Below are positions 1 through 10,858 of a DNA stretch of 64,000 nucleotides, in pieces. Location of the stretch: assembly GCA_958450325.1 (NCBI GenBank), contig OY288247.1:8360429-8424428 (forward strand), written 5' to 3'. Made by a program: the position numbers and the translations under genes. The DNA comes from Agrostemma githago. Lineage: Eukaryota; Streptophyta; Magnoliopsida; Caryophyllales; Caryophyllaceae. The notes under the pieces were generated by a model. That model was not told the DNA's origin. It saw only the letters and a program-made list of their open reading frames with translations, and did no database searches. Position 1 is the first letter of the stretch. Each line of letters begins with the position of its first letter.

Positions 1-1760
1 CGCGAATCCCGATCAATCAAAGTAAAAATCAACTGATCCTAAACTTGTGTAGTCGAGGGTAAGTCAGGTCGAATTCCTCAGGGACGGTCTAGCTAAATAA
101 GGGTCTCGGTCTAGCTAGGTATTAGTCGGAAGAAGAAATATTTTTGGTCGGAAGAAGGTTCTAAACTAGCGAGCTAAACAAGTCAAACGAACAAATGAAA
201 TAAATACGATAAAAAGGACTAGGGTCAAGGTCAACAAGTTAGTCTCAGGGGAGTTAACGGAGTTCACAAAAAATGGCCGGTAATTGAGAAGATAAAGGGT
301 CTCTCTCGAGTCTCTATCCACCCGGGACGATCGTAATAACGGGCTCTCGCACTTATTACTAGGTCGACCCACCCCAAAGAAAGCTCGAGAATATAATTCA
401 CCTATCGTAGTCAAGACAAGCAAATCATACAAAAAACGCAATCAATGGAGACTACCAACAATAATAGACAAGATAATAAACTCACAACAAAACCCGAGAC
501 AAACCGAATCTTCCCCGACCCTAGAAATTAACTACTCAAACATCATTAAAACTAGACTAATTAAACTACTTACTACTCTAATCATAATATTAAACATAAA
601 TAAACAATAAAGACGAAAACTTTAGTTAATACTAACATAAACTATATATAAACAAACAACACAAAGATAAAATAACATTACCACGATTAAGTTATAACTT
701 TAAACTAATTACTAACTAAATATATCATAAACATAAAACTAAAGATAAATTAAACAACAAAAGATAAGAGATAAGAATTATACCAAAAAGGATGGAATTA
801 AATAACTCGAAAATTGAAGAACAGAATGATTAAATCATAAAACTAATTAAAAGAGACTTAATTAAAATTAAGAAGAAGAAGAAGAAATGAAAAATAAGAA
901 AACGAAGTTGGGCTGCTGCGTTTTTCTACTACTCCTAAACCCTCCCTATTCTAAACTATCTAACAGCCCCCTTTTTCTATTCAGAAATTTGAGGTTTTAT
1001 ATGGACTCAATACAAAAGATAAGGAAAGACCTTAATACCCTTACTTAAATGAAATATAGAAGAGTAAATAAAAGGACTCAATTGTCATTCACTCTTCATA
1101 TAAAATCCAACTGCCAAATAAACTCAATCGATTGAGAACACGGTGGCTGAACTCGGGTTGTCGGAGTAGTTGGTCGGCAATGACGGTGCAAGGGCGGCGA
1201 GTTGGTGGCGATGATATCGTCGCAGCGGCTGTGGTCGGAGCAGGACGAAGCGGTTTACGGTGGTAGAGCTCGTCGTAGTACAGTTGCGACGGAGCTGGTC
1301 GCGGATGGAGCCGGAGTTGAGGCTGCCGGAGTCGAGACTAGGTGGTGGTCGGACTGGCGCGTGTGGTTCGACTGATGGTGCGTCGTGGTGGCTGCTGGGA
1401 TGTCGACTGTGGCTGGAGATGTCGGACCTGGCCGGAGCTCGCGGTGCTACTGGTCGGAGCTGGGTCGAGATGACGGTGGCTGGGCAGAAGCAGGGTCGGG
1501 TCGGAGTTGGTGGACGAAGCTGGGCGGTTCGCCGGTGAACGAGGTTGGCGCGGCTACTGTAGGTTGACGGTGGTGCTCGGTGGTCTAAAATGGATGAGAT
1601 GAGTCGAGGTGGTGGCTCAGAGTATGGGGCAGCAGGTCATGCAGGAACTGGCTGCTGTATGTAGATCGAATAGCGAGGTCACGCAATGGAGCTTGATTTC
1701 ATCGAAAATGGTGGATGAAGGTGATGACGATGGAGCACGATGATTATGGTGGAGTGCTGT

Positions 1761-2905
1761 TTTTCGTCGTCGACATTTCAGCCACGTCGTCGGCGCTTTT
1801 TAAAGTAAAAGACGATCTTGCCCTTGCCTTGCCCTTGCCTTAATTAGATTAGTTAACTAATGTTATGTAATTTTAGAAGTTAGATTATTTATTGAAACTC
1901 GTTAATGAAGCGGTTTTTTAATTTTTCAAACCGTTCCGTTATTATCTTGTCCTTATTATATATCCACTCAAACTCCACTCACCATATTTAATTTAATTTT
2001 CTCTCACTTAAAAAAAGCGTCTTTTCTTTAGAGAAACCCGACTTTTCTAGAAACCCGACTTTTCTAGAAATTAGTTTGTCGGCGATTTTTAATGGGAAAA
2101 GACAACAACGTCCTTCCCTAATTACATTCACTAACTTTGTTAATGAAATTAAAAAGTTTAATCATGTTAATGAAACTCGATAATAAAACGTTTTTTTTTT
2201 TTTAAACCGTCATTTTATTATGTTACGGATTATGTTATATTATATATCCTCCCCCATCCACAACAACACTAATATTATTAATAATATTAAAATTGTATTA
2301 ATAGGCGATTTTAGGAGGTTTTAGAATCAAATATAGATAATAGTTTAGTAAGGTTTATCAACAATGTTTAGTTTGTTTAGTGGTAAAGGGGCTCATTTGT
2401 GTTCAAGAGGTTGTGGGTTCGAGCCTTACTAATTACAATTTTTTTTCCTCATAGCTAATTTGTGTGTGATATATACCCTAATTGAGTAGTTATTGTTTTC
2501 TATATTCGATTTTGGTATCGATTTGGCTGATGGTGGGATCGATTTCTGCGAAATATAAATTTCCTAAACATATTCCCGGGATACATTGAGACACGTGTCT
2601 CGGAGACCGTTCAATTGTCCAAAAACCGACATTTCAAATTAGTCGGGAATATATTTGTTACGTTAGTTAAGAAACTTAATTAAATTCATTAGAATATATT
2701 ACATAAGGGTAAAAGAGTTACGTTGAGACACGTGCCTCAAAAACCGTTCAAGAGTACAAAAACCGTAATTTTAATTTACTCGGAAATATTAATTACATTA
2801 ATTAACAAACTTAATTAATATCAATAATCATAATTAGAGGAAGGGTAAAAGAGTAAATTCACGTATAAAGCGCCGACGACGTGGCTGAAATGTCGACGAC
2901 GAAAT
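1761..2905. mobile_element. Foldback / Mutator-like nonautonomous DNA transposon in LTR A
   Basis: This segment is absent from the partner LTR at about 13,897-13,925. Its ends are near-perfect inverted repeats of about 38 bp: TTTCGTCGTCGACATTTCAG at 1,762 and its reverse complement ending at 2,904, continuing through GCCACGTCGTCGGCGCTTT. Inside, AT-rich blocks recur, for example GAGACACGTGYCTC at about 2,588 and 2,733, as expected for long subterminal repeats. The nine bases on either side (GAGTGCTGT and TAGTATGGT) agree at six positions, so a 9-bp Mutator-type target duplication is possible but degraded. No transposase reading frame is visible. Confidence 0.75.
2374..2440 (+). mobile_element. 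tRNA-derived SINE head inside the foldback element
   Basis: A pol III box A-like stretch (TTAGTGGTAAAGG, about 2,378) is followed some 35 bp later by a box B-like stretch (GGGTTCGAGCC, about 2,414) and a short common tail (TTACTAATTACAATTT). The same arrangement, with a similar tail, occurs at 58,755-58,830, so this looks like a SINE family and not a tRNA gene. There is no cloverleaf acceptor stem. Confidence 0.5.
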
Positions 2906-3290
2906 GTAGTATGGTTTCAGTGGTGGTTAATTGAATCCGCAGAAATTAGAGGAAATTAAAGTAGAGTTGAGTTGCTTGACTTTGGCCCTTTTCATTCCCT
3001 TCTTTGACCTTTCATTTCCAATCCGTCTTAACTTGTTTGCTTCTTGACTCGACTTTGACCCGTCTCTTCCCGCTAATCCTCGTTCCAAGTCCTACAAAAT
3101 ATAATCAATAAAAAGCAGTACTCATATCTCGAAATATAACAATTATTACGATAATCATAATAAAGACGATAATTAACATTTAATATCGTATAAGAGCATA
3201 AAATGAGCTATAATAACAATTAAGTACACAAAATCGACCCGAATAAGCAAATAAATGTGGGTAAAATAATGACTAAAATGACGATTATCA

Positions 3291-3304
3291 ACTCCCCACA
3301 CTCA
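3291..3304 (-). other. Polypurine tract of element A
   Basis: On the minus strand GAGTGTGGGGAGT lies immediately before the LTR start TGATAATC. This is the classic Athila/Ogre-type PPT and sets both the orientation and the LTR boundary. Confidence 0.8.
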
Positions 3305-4878
3305 AACCTTATTCGTCCTCGAGTAAGCTCAAATAGTCTACGACAAGCAATTTATTCACAAAATAAAAAAATAAAACATAATAGCCGATACGAGACAATA
3401 AACAAGCTCGCTCCGTCCCTTCAACTCGGAACGAGATACTATGAGGAGAGTATCCCCTTGCAAGACAAGTGGGGTCTTGCCAAAATTGCGAGTCAACCAA
3501 CAATATAGCACAAAAACTGATAATATAATGGTCATCTCTAATCAAAACGAGTCATCTCCCTCAATAAGGCAACTAAGCAAATCCCAAATCGATACAAATT
3601 CTAAAATCCAACTAAGACATAAAGTATGACTAAGAAATACTTCACAAGTTGCATATTTTCATTGTACATCTACTAATCTATAACTTCGGTAAGCAAAATA
3701 GGGTGTATGGCGGAGACGGAGTGAGCTAACATGACGTTATTACCGAAAATGAAACACAAAGTCCCTCCTCTCACATAGTAAGAAGTTCGGATCGTCCCGG
3801 TACAACTTGGTGACTAGAAGGAGGCTAAATTTATTTATGAGATGGATGAGAAATAATAAATATGCATAAGCTCACTTATTTGAATAACTTTCTTTTCTTT
3901 CATTTTTCTTCTTTTTCATTTTTTTTCCTTTACTTTTCATTTTTTTTTAATTTCGAAACACTTCGAATTATTTGAGAAGTGACTCTTTTCTTCATTTGAT
4001 TTTTGATTTTGTCACTTCGAATTGAAATGTGAGCAATTATTAAACACTTTGTTTTGGTGTTTTCTTGGGGTTTTCTCATTTTTGTGGATTTTTGTGATTT
4101 TGTAATGGAAATAGTGTCACCAAGTCGGGATCCGGTCACCATAGGACAAAATGAACACATGGAAATATAACACCATGAGATGAATATGTGGACAATAATG
4201 GTGGTATACACCCTAAATCATTAATTAAAGCAAACAATAGTCGATTCACAATACTAATATGCAACACAAAGTATTTCCAAATCATTCTTTTCATCAAAGT
4301 TGAAATCTAGAAAATCGAATAAACTCTTAGAAAAATGCAAACCTTCTTTTTCGATTTTTCAATTTTTCAAATTTTTAGGAGTTTTTTGAAACTTTTTCGA
4401 CAAAACAAGAAACATAACTCACACACAAAAGGAAAATAAAAAATCCACAACACATATTCACAAGGAGCAACATTGCCAAACTACTTCCAAGTTCCAACAT
4501 CCCAACACAACACATATTTACAACAAAATCACACCACCAAATCCAAAACTTCCACCAAAATCAATCAAATCATGATCCAACAAGCAACAATCTCCCCCAC
4601 ACTTAAACCAAACATTGTCCTCAATGTTTAACACAAGGGAGGGAAAAAAGAGAGGGTGGGTGAAGAATTTACCATTGCAAGCTCGATCTTCATGAATGAT
4701 TCTTGATCTATTCTCTTTAATCCACCATCTTCTTGTTACCTCTTCAAGATAATAAGTTGATTCCTACACACAAGAAAACAAAACAAAAGCACACACAAAC
4801 AAAACAAAAACAAAGAAATATATACACTAAACACAAATCAAACAAGTAAGTCATCTAAATAACCTACCAAAGATCTCA
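3305..4878 (-). other. Noncoding 3' internal region of element A
   Basis: No convincing coding frame is seen. A block at about 3,415-3,500 (CTCCGTCCCTTCAACTC, then a stretch ending GTGGGGTCTTGCC) has a clear relative at 62,498-62,580 next to the PPT of element B, so the two families share their 3' internal region. The remainder is AT-rich with short poly-T runs, and the small open frames here are chance. Confidence 0.6.
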
Positions 4879-5523
4879 TTAACTTGTCATATGCATTTGA
4901 ACAATCCTCACAACATGATCATAGTGAGGCAAGAAAGATAATCCACAAAACCAATGTATAAGAGTGGTAGTGAATGGTTTATGGAAATGGTTGGTACTCG
5001 GGATCTCAAAAGTCCAACATTTATCACTTAATTTCAAGCTCACGAGAGGAGAGGTACTCACACAATCATTCTCCCCATTTTCACTCATATTGGGGGTCTT
5101 AATCATCTCTCCATCCTCAAGTTTCTCAATCAAAAAATCATCAAGTGATAAACCAAAAGCTAACACAAACTCCTCTAAAGGAGCTCCAAAATCCTCACCT
5201 ATAAGCATGAAATCAAACAAAGGAGTAAGAGAAATAAGATCCAAATCATCAATGGGTGAAAAAGACTCATAATCCATACAAGAGAAGGGCTCAAATTTCT
5301 CAAAAATTGGATCCTCAAAGAAATCAACCTCACAATCCCAAGTATCCTCGATCTCCACAATCCCATCACTCAAAGTATAATCAAATATCTCATTATGTTC
5401 TTTTTGCTCCTCCTCAAGAGTCTCTCTTTTCCTTAACTCCCTTTCCAAGCTCTCATAATCAATCTCAAAAGATATGCCCTCCAACTCACACAAGCTAAGA
5501 TCTTCGTGGTTTTCCTCTCTACA
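4879..5523 (-). pseudogene. C-terminal part of element A gag-like ORF, cut off by the copia insertion
   Basis: This open stretch runs from the copia insertion point down to a stop at 4,879. Its reading frame is compatible with that of the gag segment ending at the other copia border (10,859) once the insertion and its 5-bp duplication are set aside, so the two pieces were probably one ORF. The protein is strongly acidic (many E/D, for example EEEQKEHNE and DFFEDPIFE near the start) and has no zinc knuckle, protease or reverse transcriptase motif. I recognise no named domain in this half. It is now inactive. Confidence 0.6.
5519..5523. other. Target site duplication of copia 1, left copy (CTACA)
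   Basis: CTACA here abuts the LTR start TGATGATTTT and is repeated at 10,854-10,858 right after the other LTR. This is a perfect 5-bp duplication. Confidence 0.95.
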
Positions 5524-5841
5524 TGATGATTTTAATTGATTTAGTTCATTGTATGCTGAGATAAGAACGTGAATATTGTAGGGAAGATTGCATTCTTTGA
5601 TTCATCTATTGAAAGGATTGAGTTACATATTTGTGTTGTGTTTTCCAGTTCAATTGACTTCCCTTACATACTACTACTACTGAGATAAAGTAACATCATT
5701 GCAGCTTTCCTGCAATGTCAGGTTGCAGGTTCCAACTTCCTTGTCTTTTGCTTATAGTCTTGTCCCCATCACAGCTTTTCCATTCTCATGATGCTTCAAT
5801 CTCCTTGGCTCAAGTGTCCTAAAGTCTTCTTTCCTTTTACA
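5524..5841 (-). repeat. Copia 1, 3' LTR (318 bp)
   Basis: TGATGATTTT...TTTTACA is repeated without a difference that I can see at 10,536-10,853. The C-terminal ~30 codons of the polyprotein lie within this LTR. A polypurine tract (TTGAGGGGGAAT on the minus strand, 5,842-5,853) abuts it. Confidence 0.95.
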
Positions 5842-8800
5842 TTCCCCCTCAAGATGAGAGTGTGGGTATGTCATCACTCCCATCTTGTGTAACAGCTTAT
5901 CATGTTGTTGTATTGGGAGAGACTTGATAAAGACGTCTGCTACTTGATCTCTGGTGGACACATGAACTGGTTTTACTATTCCTGATGCAACCTTTTCTCT
6001 GATGTAATGACAGTCAATTTCTATGTGCTTTGTGCGCTCATGAAGTACTGGATTTGCAGCTATGGCTATCGCAGCCTGGTTGTCACATTGTAGGATAGTA
6101 GTCCCCATCTTTGTTAGGCCTAAGTCTTTTAATAGTGTTAGGAGCCAAGTTACTTCACAAGTGGTGAGAGCCATGGCTCTGTACTCTGCCTCTGCTGAAG
6201 ACCTGGCCACCACACTTTGCTTCTTGGACTTCCATGATATGGGAGATTGGCCTAACAAGACACAGTAACCTGTGGTGGATCTCCTAGAATACGGACAAGA
6301 GGCCCAATCTGAGTCACAGTATGCTGTAAGTCTCGCTGCTGAATCACTTGCCAGTAGTATTCCCTGACCTGGAGCTTGCTTTAGGTACCTAAGTACTCTC
6401 TTTGCAGTTTGCATATGATCAGAGGTAGGATTTTGCATGAATTGGCTCAAGAGTTGGACTGAGTAGGAGATGTCAGGCCTTGTTATTGTCAAGTAGATCA
6501 GCTTTCCCACCAATCTTCTATAATTTTCTGGATTAGCCATAGGAGTTCCCTTTGTAGGCTCCAACTTGTGATGGCTATCAAGGGGTACTTTGAGACTTCT
6601 TTGTCCTTCAACCCCAAACTCTTTCAACATGTCCAATGTATATTTGTTTTGCGAGACAAATAACCCTTGGGGTGTTCTGGTGACTTCAAGACCTAAAAAA
6701 TATGATAAAACTCCCAAATCTTTCATGTGGAACTCAAAGTTAAGCATGCCTTTTAGTTTGTGAATCTCAGGCATGTTGTCTCCAACTATGACCATGTCAT
6801 CTACATACACCAAGACCACTGTGATTGTTCCTTTCGTCATTTTAATAAACAATGAGTGATCTGCATTTGATTTTGTGAAACCAAACCTCATCAAGGCACA
6901 TGATAACTTTGCAAACCATTGTCTTGGTGCTTGCTTGAGCCCATAGAGGGACTTCTTGAGTCTACATACTTGTCCTCCTATTTGTTCTGAAGTTTGATTT
7001 GATGTCACTCTAGAGCCAATGCCACAATAGCCTTGTGGTAGGTGCATATATACTTCCTCTTCCAATTCTCCATGGAGGAAAGCATTCTTCACATCCATTT
7101 GACACATGTGCCACCTCTTCATCGCAGCAACTGCCAGCAATGCTCTCACAGTTGTCATCTTGGCAACTGGGGCAAATGTTTCAGAGTAATCTACTCCATA
7201 TTTCTGCCTGAACCCTTGTATTACCAATCTGGCTTTGTGCCTTTCCAAACTCCCATCTTGTCTGTACTTGAGTTTGTATATCCACTTACATCCTATAGCC
7301 TTTCTTCCTGGAGGTAACTCTGTCACTTCCCAAGTGTTATTTTCTTCTAATGCATCCAGTTCTGAATTCATAGCTGCAATCCACTCAGGGTCTTGTACAG
7401 CTTCATAGAAGTACGTAGGTTCAGACTTTTGTGCTATCTTTGTCACCATATTTGCAAATGCATATCCTACATCTGCTTCAGCAATGCTTGATGCCCGAGT
7501 AACATCATTTTTGTTGTTTCTTCCATCATGATTCACCACAAAGTCCTGCATCCATTGAGGTTCCTTTCTACTTCTGTCTGATCTTCTTTGTGTGGGAGCA
7601 GTAATGGGTATTTCAGTTTGTTCAACATTCCCAACTGGTTCCTGTTCCTCCTGTGATGCAACATCACCCATAACCTCATAATCAGGCCAGACATAATCTA
7701 TTTTCTCCTCCTCATGGTCTGCTTCTTTATTTGGCATATCCACCGGACTTGGGATCATGACTCTTCCTACTTCCTTCTTGCTATAAGGAAAAATATGCTC
7801 GTAGAACTTAACATCCCTACTCACAAATCTCCTTTTGGTATGGAGTTCTTCAATTTTGTATCCCTTTTGATTAGACGGATATCCTACAAATATCCCTGGC
7901 ACCCCCCTAGCTTGAAATTTATCTCTGTCTCTAGTGGGGTTGTATACCATCACTAAACATCCAAATGCCTTCATATGAGAGTAAGTTGGATCTTTGCCAT
8001 ACATGACCTCATATGGTGTTTTGTTTTTGAGTACTGATGATGGCAGCCGGTTAATGATGTGTGCTGCAGTCATGACACAATCTCCCCAATAGCCTAGTGA
8101 TAACCCAGCTTGGAATCTCAATGCCCTACTAATCTCCAACAAATGCCTATGTTTTCTTTCCACCACACCATTTTGTTGTGGTCTATCCACAATACTGGTT
8201 TGATGTATTATCCCTTTCTCAGAGAAGAATTGGTTGCAACTATCATCTTGAAACTCCAAGGCATTATCAGACCTTATCATTTTTATTTTGGCTCCAAATT
8301 GGGTTTCCACATAGTGGTAAAACTCCTTAATGTATTTGTAGGCTTGTGACTTCAAGGCTAAGAGATACACCCATGTACCTCTTGAGCAGTCATCCACTAT
8401 GGTAAGAAAATACCTATATTTGCCTTTGTATTGAACTCTATAGGGCCCCCATATGTCTATGTGGATTAGATCAAATGGATGAACAGCTATAGTAGTACTC
8501 AGAGAGTAGGGAGTTTTGGTTAGTTTAGCCATAGGACAACAAAGGCACACCTGTTTAAGTGAATCAGTTTCTTTGAGTTTAAGTGCTGAAATGTGTTTCA
8601 GTTTACTGAGTGGTGCATGACCTAGCCTATTATGCCATAAAGGATAGGAAACTGCCTTGACATTCATAGCCGAATTGTTGACATTACAAAAGTTCTTACA
8701 TTCATAAGCAGTTAGGCTTTTAGCACTATGTGCTGAATCAAAAGTAGTGGACAGATTAGCTAATTTTGGTTTTGACGTCTTGTGGTTTTGGTGGATTTTT

Positions 8801-10389
8801 GTTGTTGAGGCTTTGCTTGAACTCTGAAGGTTCTCTAGGTAATACAGCCCACTAATTGCCCTTCCTTTTGCCCTAATCTCATGGGTATTGTAGTCCTGCA
8901 CCACACAGTGTGTTTTGTAAAACACCACATAGTAACCATTATCCTTTAATAATTTTTGTATGGACAAAAGATTGTGTTTGAAATCAGCTACATACATCAC
9001 ATTCTTTAACATTAAATCATTCTGTAGTGTTATTTCTCCCACATGTGTGACATATGATGTTTCCCCATTAGGGAGATTAATTTTGAGACCCTTATTAAGT
9101 GTTCTAGGGTTCTCAAGTCTCTTAAGTTCTGTGATCATGTGATCACTTGCACCAGAATCCATTATCCATTCACTTTGAGTTAGATGAACATTGTGACAAA
9201 ATGCTATACCTGCAAAATTGCAGTCCAATTCTTCATCAGTGTCATGGCCTTGTTTGGAACCTCTTTGATTGGGCATGTATTTCAGTATTTGCTCCAGTTG
9301 CTGCTGTGTTGATGCCAAAGCCGCTGCTAGCTCCATGTTGCTGGGTTCCATTTGAGTCTGATTGGCCATTCTTTTGAATCCTCCATGATTGAACCCTTCT
9401 GACTGTCCAGAATTGTTGTTATGGTACTGTCCAGAATTGTTGCCTCCTGCCACATACTGGTTGTTGTAGCTAGATCTTCCTCTTCCTCTGTAACCTCCTC
9501 TGTTGGATCTATGGCCACCTTGGCCTCTAGTGGAACTCCCTCTTCCTCTGTTGGGCTTGGAGTTTCCTGGTGCATACCAGCATTTTTCTGAACTGTGGTT
9601 GTTCAAGCCATAATGTTTGCATTCTCCGTCAGTTATCTCCCCCTTACTCATAAGGGCAGACGCTTCAATTTCTTGTTTGTTGCCTGAAGTCACATTTACT
9701 TGTTGGGCTTCTTCTTGCACCATGATGGACATAGCATCATCCACTGAGGGAAGAGGGGACATAAGCAGGATAGCACTCCTTTGTGGTCCAAAATTCTGAT
9801 CTAACCCATTGAGGAACTGAAACAATCTAGCTTCCTCTTTCTGTTTTTGCATTTCATCCATGAATGCTATGACTTCTTCAGTTAGATTTGTGATTATTGG
9901 ATAATCATTTAGGTTTTCTAACTCATCCCACACTGTTCTGAGTTGGATGTAGTAATCTGTGATGGACTTCTTGTTCTGCTTCAGTTCATAGGTATCTCTA
10001 TTCAGTTTGTATTTTCTTGCTCCATTGCTGACCAAGTACCTCCCTTTCAGAATTCTCCAAATCTCTTTGGCCGACTGTGTATACAGTATAGCCATCTTGA
10101 TGGGCTCACTTACATTTTGAAGGATCCATGATATCACCAGATTATTTACTGCATCCCATGCCTCCATCTTGACTTTGTCTGTCTTAGACCTTTCCAGGGT
10201 TCCATTTATGAACCCCAGTTTTCTTTTCGTTGATAATGCTAGCTCCATTCCTCTTTTCCAAGGGATGTAATTCTCTACTCCCGTGAGGATGGGTGTGATT
10301 TTGAGGGTGCTTCCTAGATCATTAGGATTGCAGTAAAGGGGGTCTGTGACATCTATTGTAATTGGGTTCTTGTCACTCTTGTCCGACAT
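5752..10389 (-). CDS. Copia 1 gag-pol polyprotein, 1,545 aa
   Basis: The order of domains is that of Ty1/copia: gag, protease, integrase, reverse transcriptase, RNase H. The gag region (about 1-230) has the usual plant copia start with YIPWKRGMELAL. A knuckle-like motif near residue 255 reads C-K-H-Y-G-L-N-N-H-S-S-E-K-C, so the second cysteine of CX2CX4HX4C is a tyrosine. Protease DSGASDHM lies near 410. The pre-integrase motif LWHNRLGHAP is near 585. Integrase has DIWGPY (~645), RSDNALEF (~705) and NGVVERKHRHLLE (~740). Reverse transcriptase runs from CKWIYKLK (~1,035) to YVDDMVIVGDN (~1,195). RNase H shows DSDWA (~1,362) and SSAEAEYRAM (~1,398). All the catalytic acidic residues I looked for are present and no stop or frameshift interrupts it. 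The product would form cytoplasmic particles and insert cDNA. Transcription starts in the right-hand LTR. Confidence 0.95.
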   Translation of the reverse strand: MSDKSDKNPITIDVTDPLYCNPNDLGSTLKITPILTGVENYIPWKRGMELALSTKRKLGFINGTLERSKTDKVKMEAWDAVNNLVISWILQNVSEPIKMAILYTQSAKEIWRILKGRYLVSNGARKYKLNRDTYELKQNKKSITDYYIQLRTVWDELENLNDYPIITNLTEEVIAFMDEMQKQKEEARLFQFLNGLDQNFGPQRSAILLMSPLPSVDDAMSIMVQEEAQQVNVTSGNKQEIEASALMSKGEITDGECKHYGLNNHSSEKCWYAPGNSKPNRGRGSSTRGQGGHRSNRGGYRGRGRSSYNNQYVAGGNNSGQYHNNNSGQSEGFNHGGFKRMANQTQMEPSNMELAAALASTQQQLEQILKYMPNQRGSKQGHDTDEELDCNFAGIAFCHNVHLTQSEWIMDSGASDHMITELKRLENPRTLNKGLKINLPNGETSYVTHVGEITLQNDLMLKNVMYVADFKHNLLSIQKLLKDNGYYVVFYKTHCVVQDYNTHEIRAKGRAISGLYYLENLQSSSKASTTKIHQNHKTSKPKLANLSTTFDSAHSAKSLTAYECKNFCNVNNSAMNVKAVSYPLWHNRLGHAPLSKLKHISALKLKETDSLKQVCLCCPMAKLTKTPYSLSTTIAVHPFDLIHIDIWGPYRVQYKGKYRYFLTIVDDCSRGTWVYLLALKSQAYKYIKEFYHYVETQFGAKIKMIRSDNALEFQDDSCNQFFSEKGIIHQTSIVDRPQQNGVVERKHRHLLEISRALRFQAGLSLGYWGDCVMTAAHIINRLPSSVLKNKTPYEVMYGKDPTYSHMKAFGCLVMVYNPTRDRDKFQARGVPGIFVGYPSNQKGYKIEELHTKRRFVSRDVKFYEHIFPYSKKEVGRVMIPSPVDMPNKEADHEEEKIDYVWPDYEVMGDVASQEEQEPVGNVEQTEIPITAPTQRRSDRSRKEPQWMQDFVVNHDGRNNKNDVTRASSIAEADVGYAFANMVTKIAQKSEPTYFYEAVQDPEWIAAMNSELDALEENNTWEVTELPPGRKAIGCKWIYKLKYRQDGSLERHKARLVIQGFRQKYGVDYSETFAPVAKMTTVRALLAVAAMKRWHMCQMDVKNAFLHGELEEEVYMHLPQGYCGIGSRVTSNQTSEQIGGQVCRLKKSLYGLKQAPRQWFAKLSCALMRFGFTKSNADHSLFIKMTKGTITVVLVYVDDMVIVGDNMPEIHKLKGMLNFEFHMKDLGVLSYFLGLEVTRTPQGLFVSQNKYTLDMLKEFGVEGQRSLKVPLDSHHKLEPTKGTPMANPENYRRLVGKLIYLTITRPDISYSVQLLSQFMQNPTSDHMQTAKRVLRYLKQAPGQGILLASDSAARLTAYCDSDWASCPYSRRSTTGYCVLLGQSPISWKSKKQSVVARSSAEAEYRAMALTTCEVTWLLTLLKDLGLTKMGTTILQCDNQAAIAIAANPVLHERTKHIEIDCHYIREKVASGIVKPVHVSTRDQVADVFIKSLPIQQHDKLLHKMGVMTYPHSHLEGECKRKEDFRTLEPRRLKHHENGKAVMGTRL

Positions 10390-10523
10390 GCTTGGATGTT
10401 GTTTCAGTGCTTGGATGAACAGATTTTAGGGAGATTTTGTTTTGTAGGTTTAAGGATGCAGAAATATGGCTGTAGGGTAATTATTTTGATGCATCTAGGC
10501 ACTTACAGGATCAAGCATACAAT

Positions 10524-10535
10524 GCTCTGATACCA
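10524..10535 (-). other. Copia 1 primer binding site (tRNA-iMet)
   Basis: TGGTATCAGAGC on the minus strand lies directly next to the LTR end. It is the standard plant copia PBS, complementary to the 3' end of initiator methionine tRNA. Confidence 0.95.
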
Positions 10536-10853
10536 TGATGATTTTAATTGATTTAGTTCATTGTATGCTGAGATAAGAACGTGAATATTGTAGGGAAGAT
10601 TGCATTCTTTGATTCATCTATTGAAAGGATTGAGTTACATATTTGTGTTGTGTTTTCCAGTTCAATTGACTTCCCTTACATACTACTACTACTGAGATAA
10701 AGTAACATCATTGCAGCTTTCCTGCAATGTCAGGTTGCAGGTTCCAACTTCCTTGTCTTTTGCTTATAGTCTTGTCCCCATCACAGCTTTTCCATTCTCA
10801 TGATGCTTCAATCTCCTTGGCTCAAGTGTCCTAAAGTCTTCTTTCCTTTTACA
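10536..10853 (-). repeat. Copia 1, 5' LTR (318 bp)
   Basis: It is identical as read to 5,524-5,841 and lies beside the PBS, so it is the 5' LTR and carries the promoter. It is followed by CTACA (10,854-10,858), the right copy of the target duplication. Confidence 0.95.
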
Positions 10854-10858
10854 CTACA

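Larger units (their letters stand above)
1..3290 (-). repeat. Element A, 3' LTR (gypsy-type, gag-only element)
   Basis: This matches 12,142-14,310 over its whole length apart from one large insertion (about 1,761-2,905) and scattered substitutions. The window begins three bases inside the LTR, since the partner copy starts TGTCGCGAATCC. On the minus strand the LTR begins TGATAATCGTC at 3,290, directly after a polypurine tract, which identifies it as the 3' LTR. It holds a GC-rich, GGT/CGG-rich stretch (about 1,190-1,720) that gives open frames of up to 92 codons in both copies. I take these as compositional, not coding. Confidence 0.85.
5524..10853 (-). mobile_element. Complete Ty1/copia retrotransposon (copia 1), nested in element A gag
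   Basis: This is a full-length element of 5,330 bp. It has 318-bp LTRs that read as identical, a CTACA target duplication, a primer binding site TGGTATCAGAGC (minus strand, 10,524-10,535) matching the initiator tRNA-Met 3' end, a polypurine tract and one unbroken 1,545-codon polyprotein frame. Identical LTRs and an open frame indicate a very recent insertion, younger than element A, whose two LTRs have diverged. Confidence 0.97.

Noticed and set aside
1260..1567. Open frames of 60-92 codons in the A LTR
   Set aside because: They are GC-rich LTR composition and appear in both LTR copies. There is no domain, and no start context of a gene.
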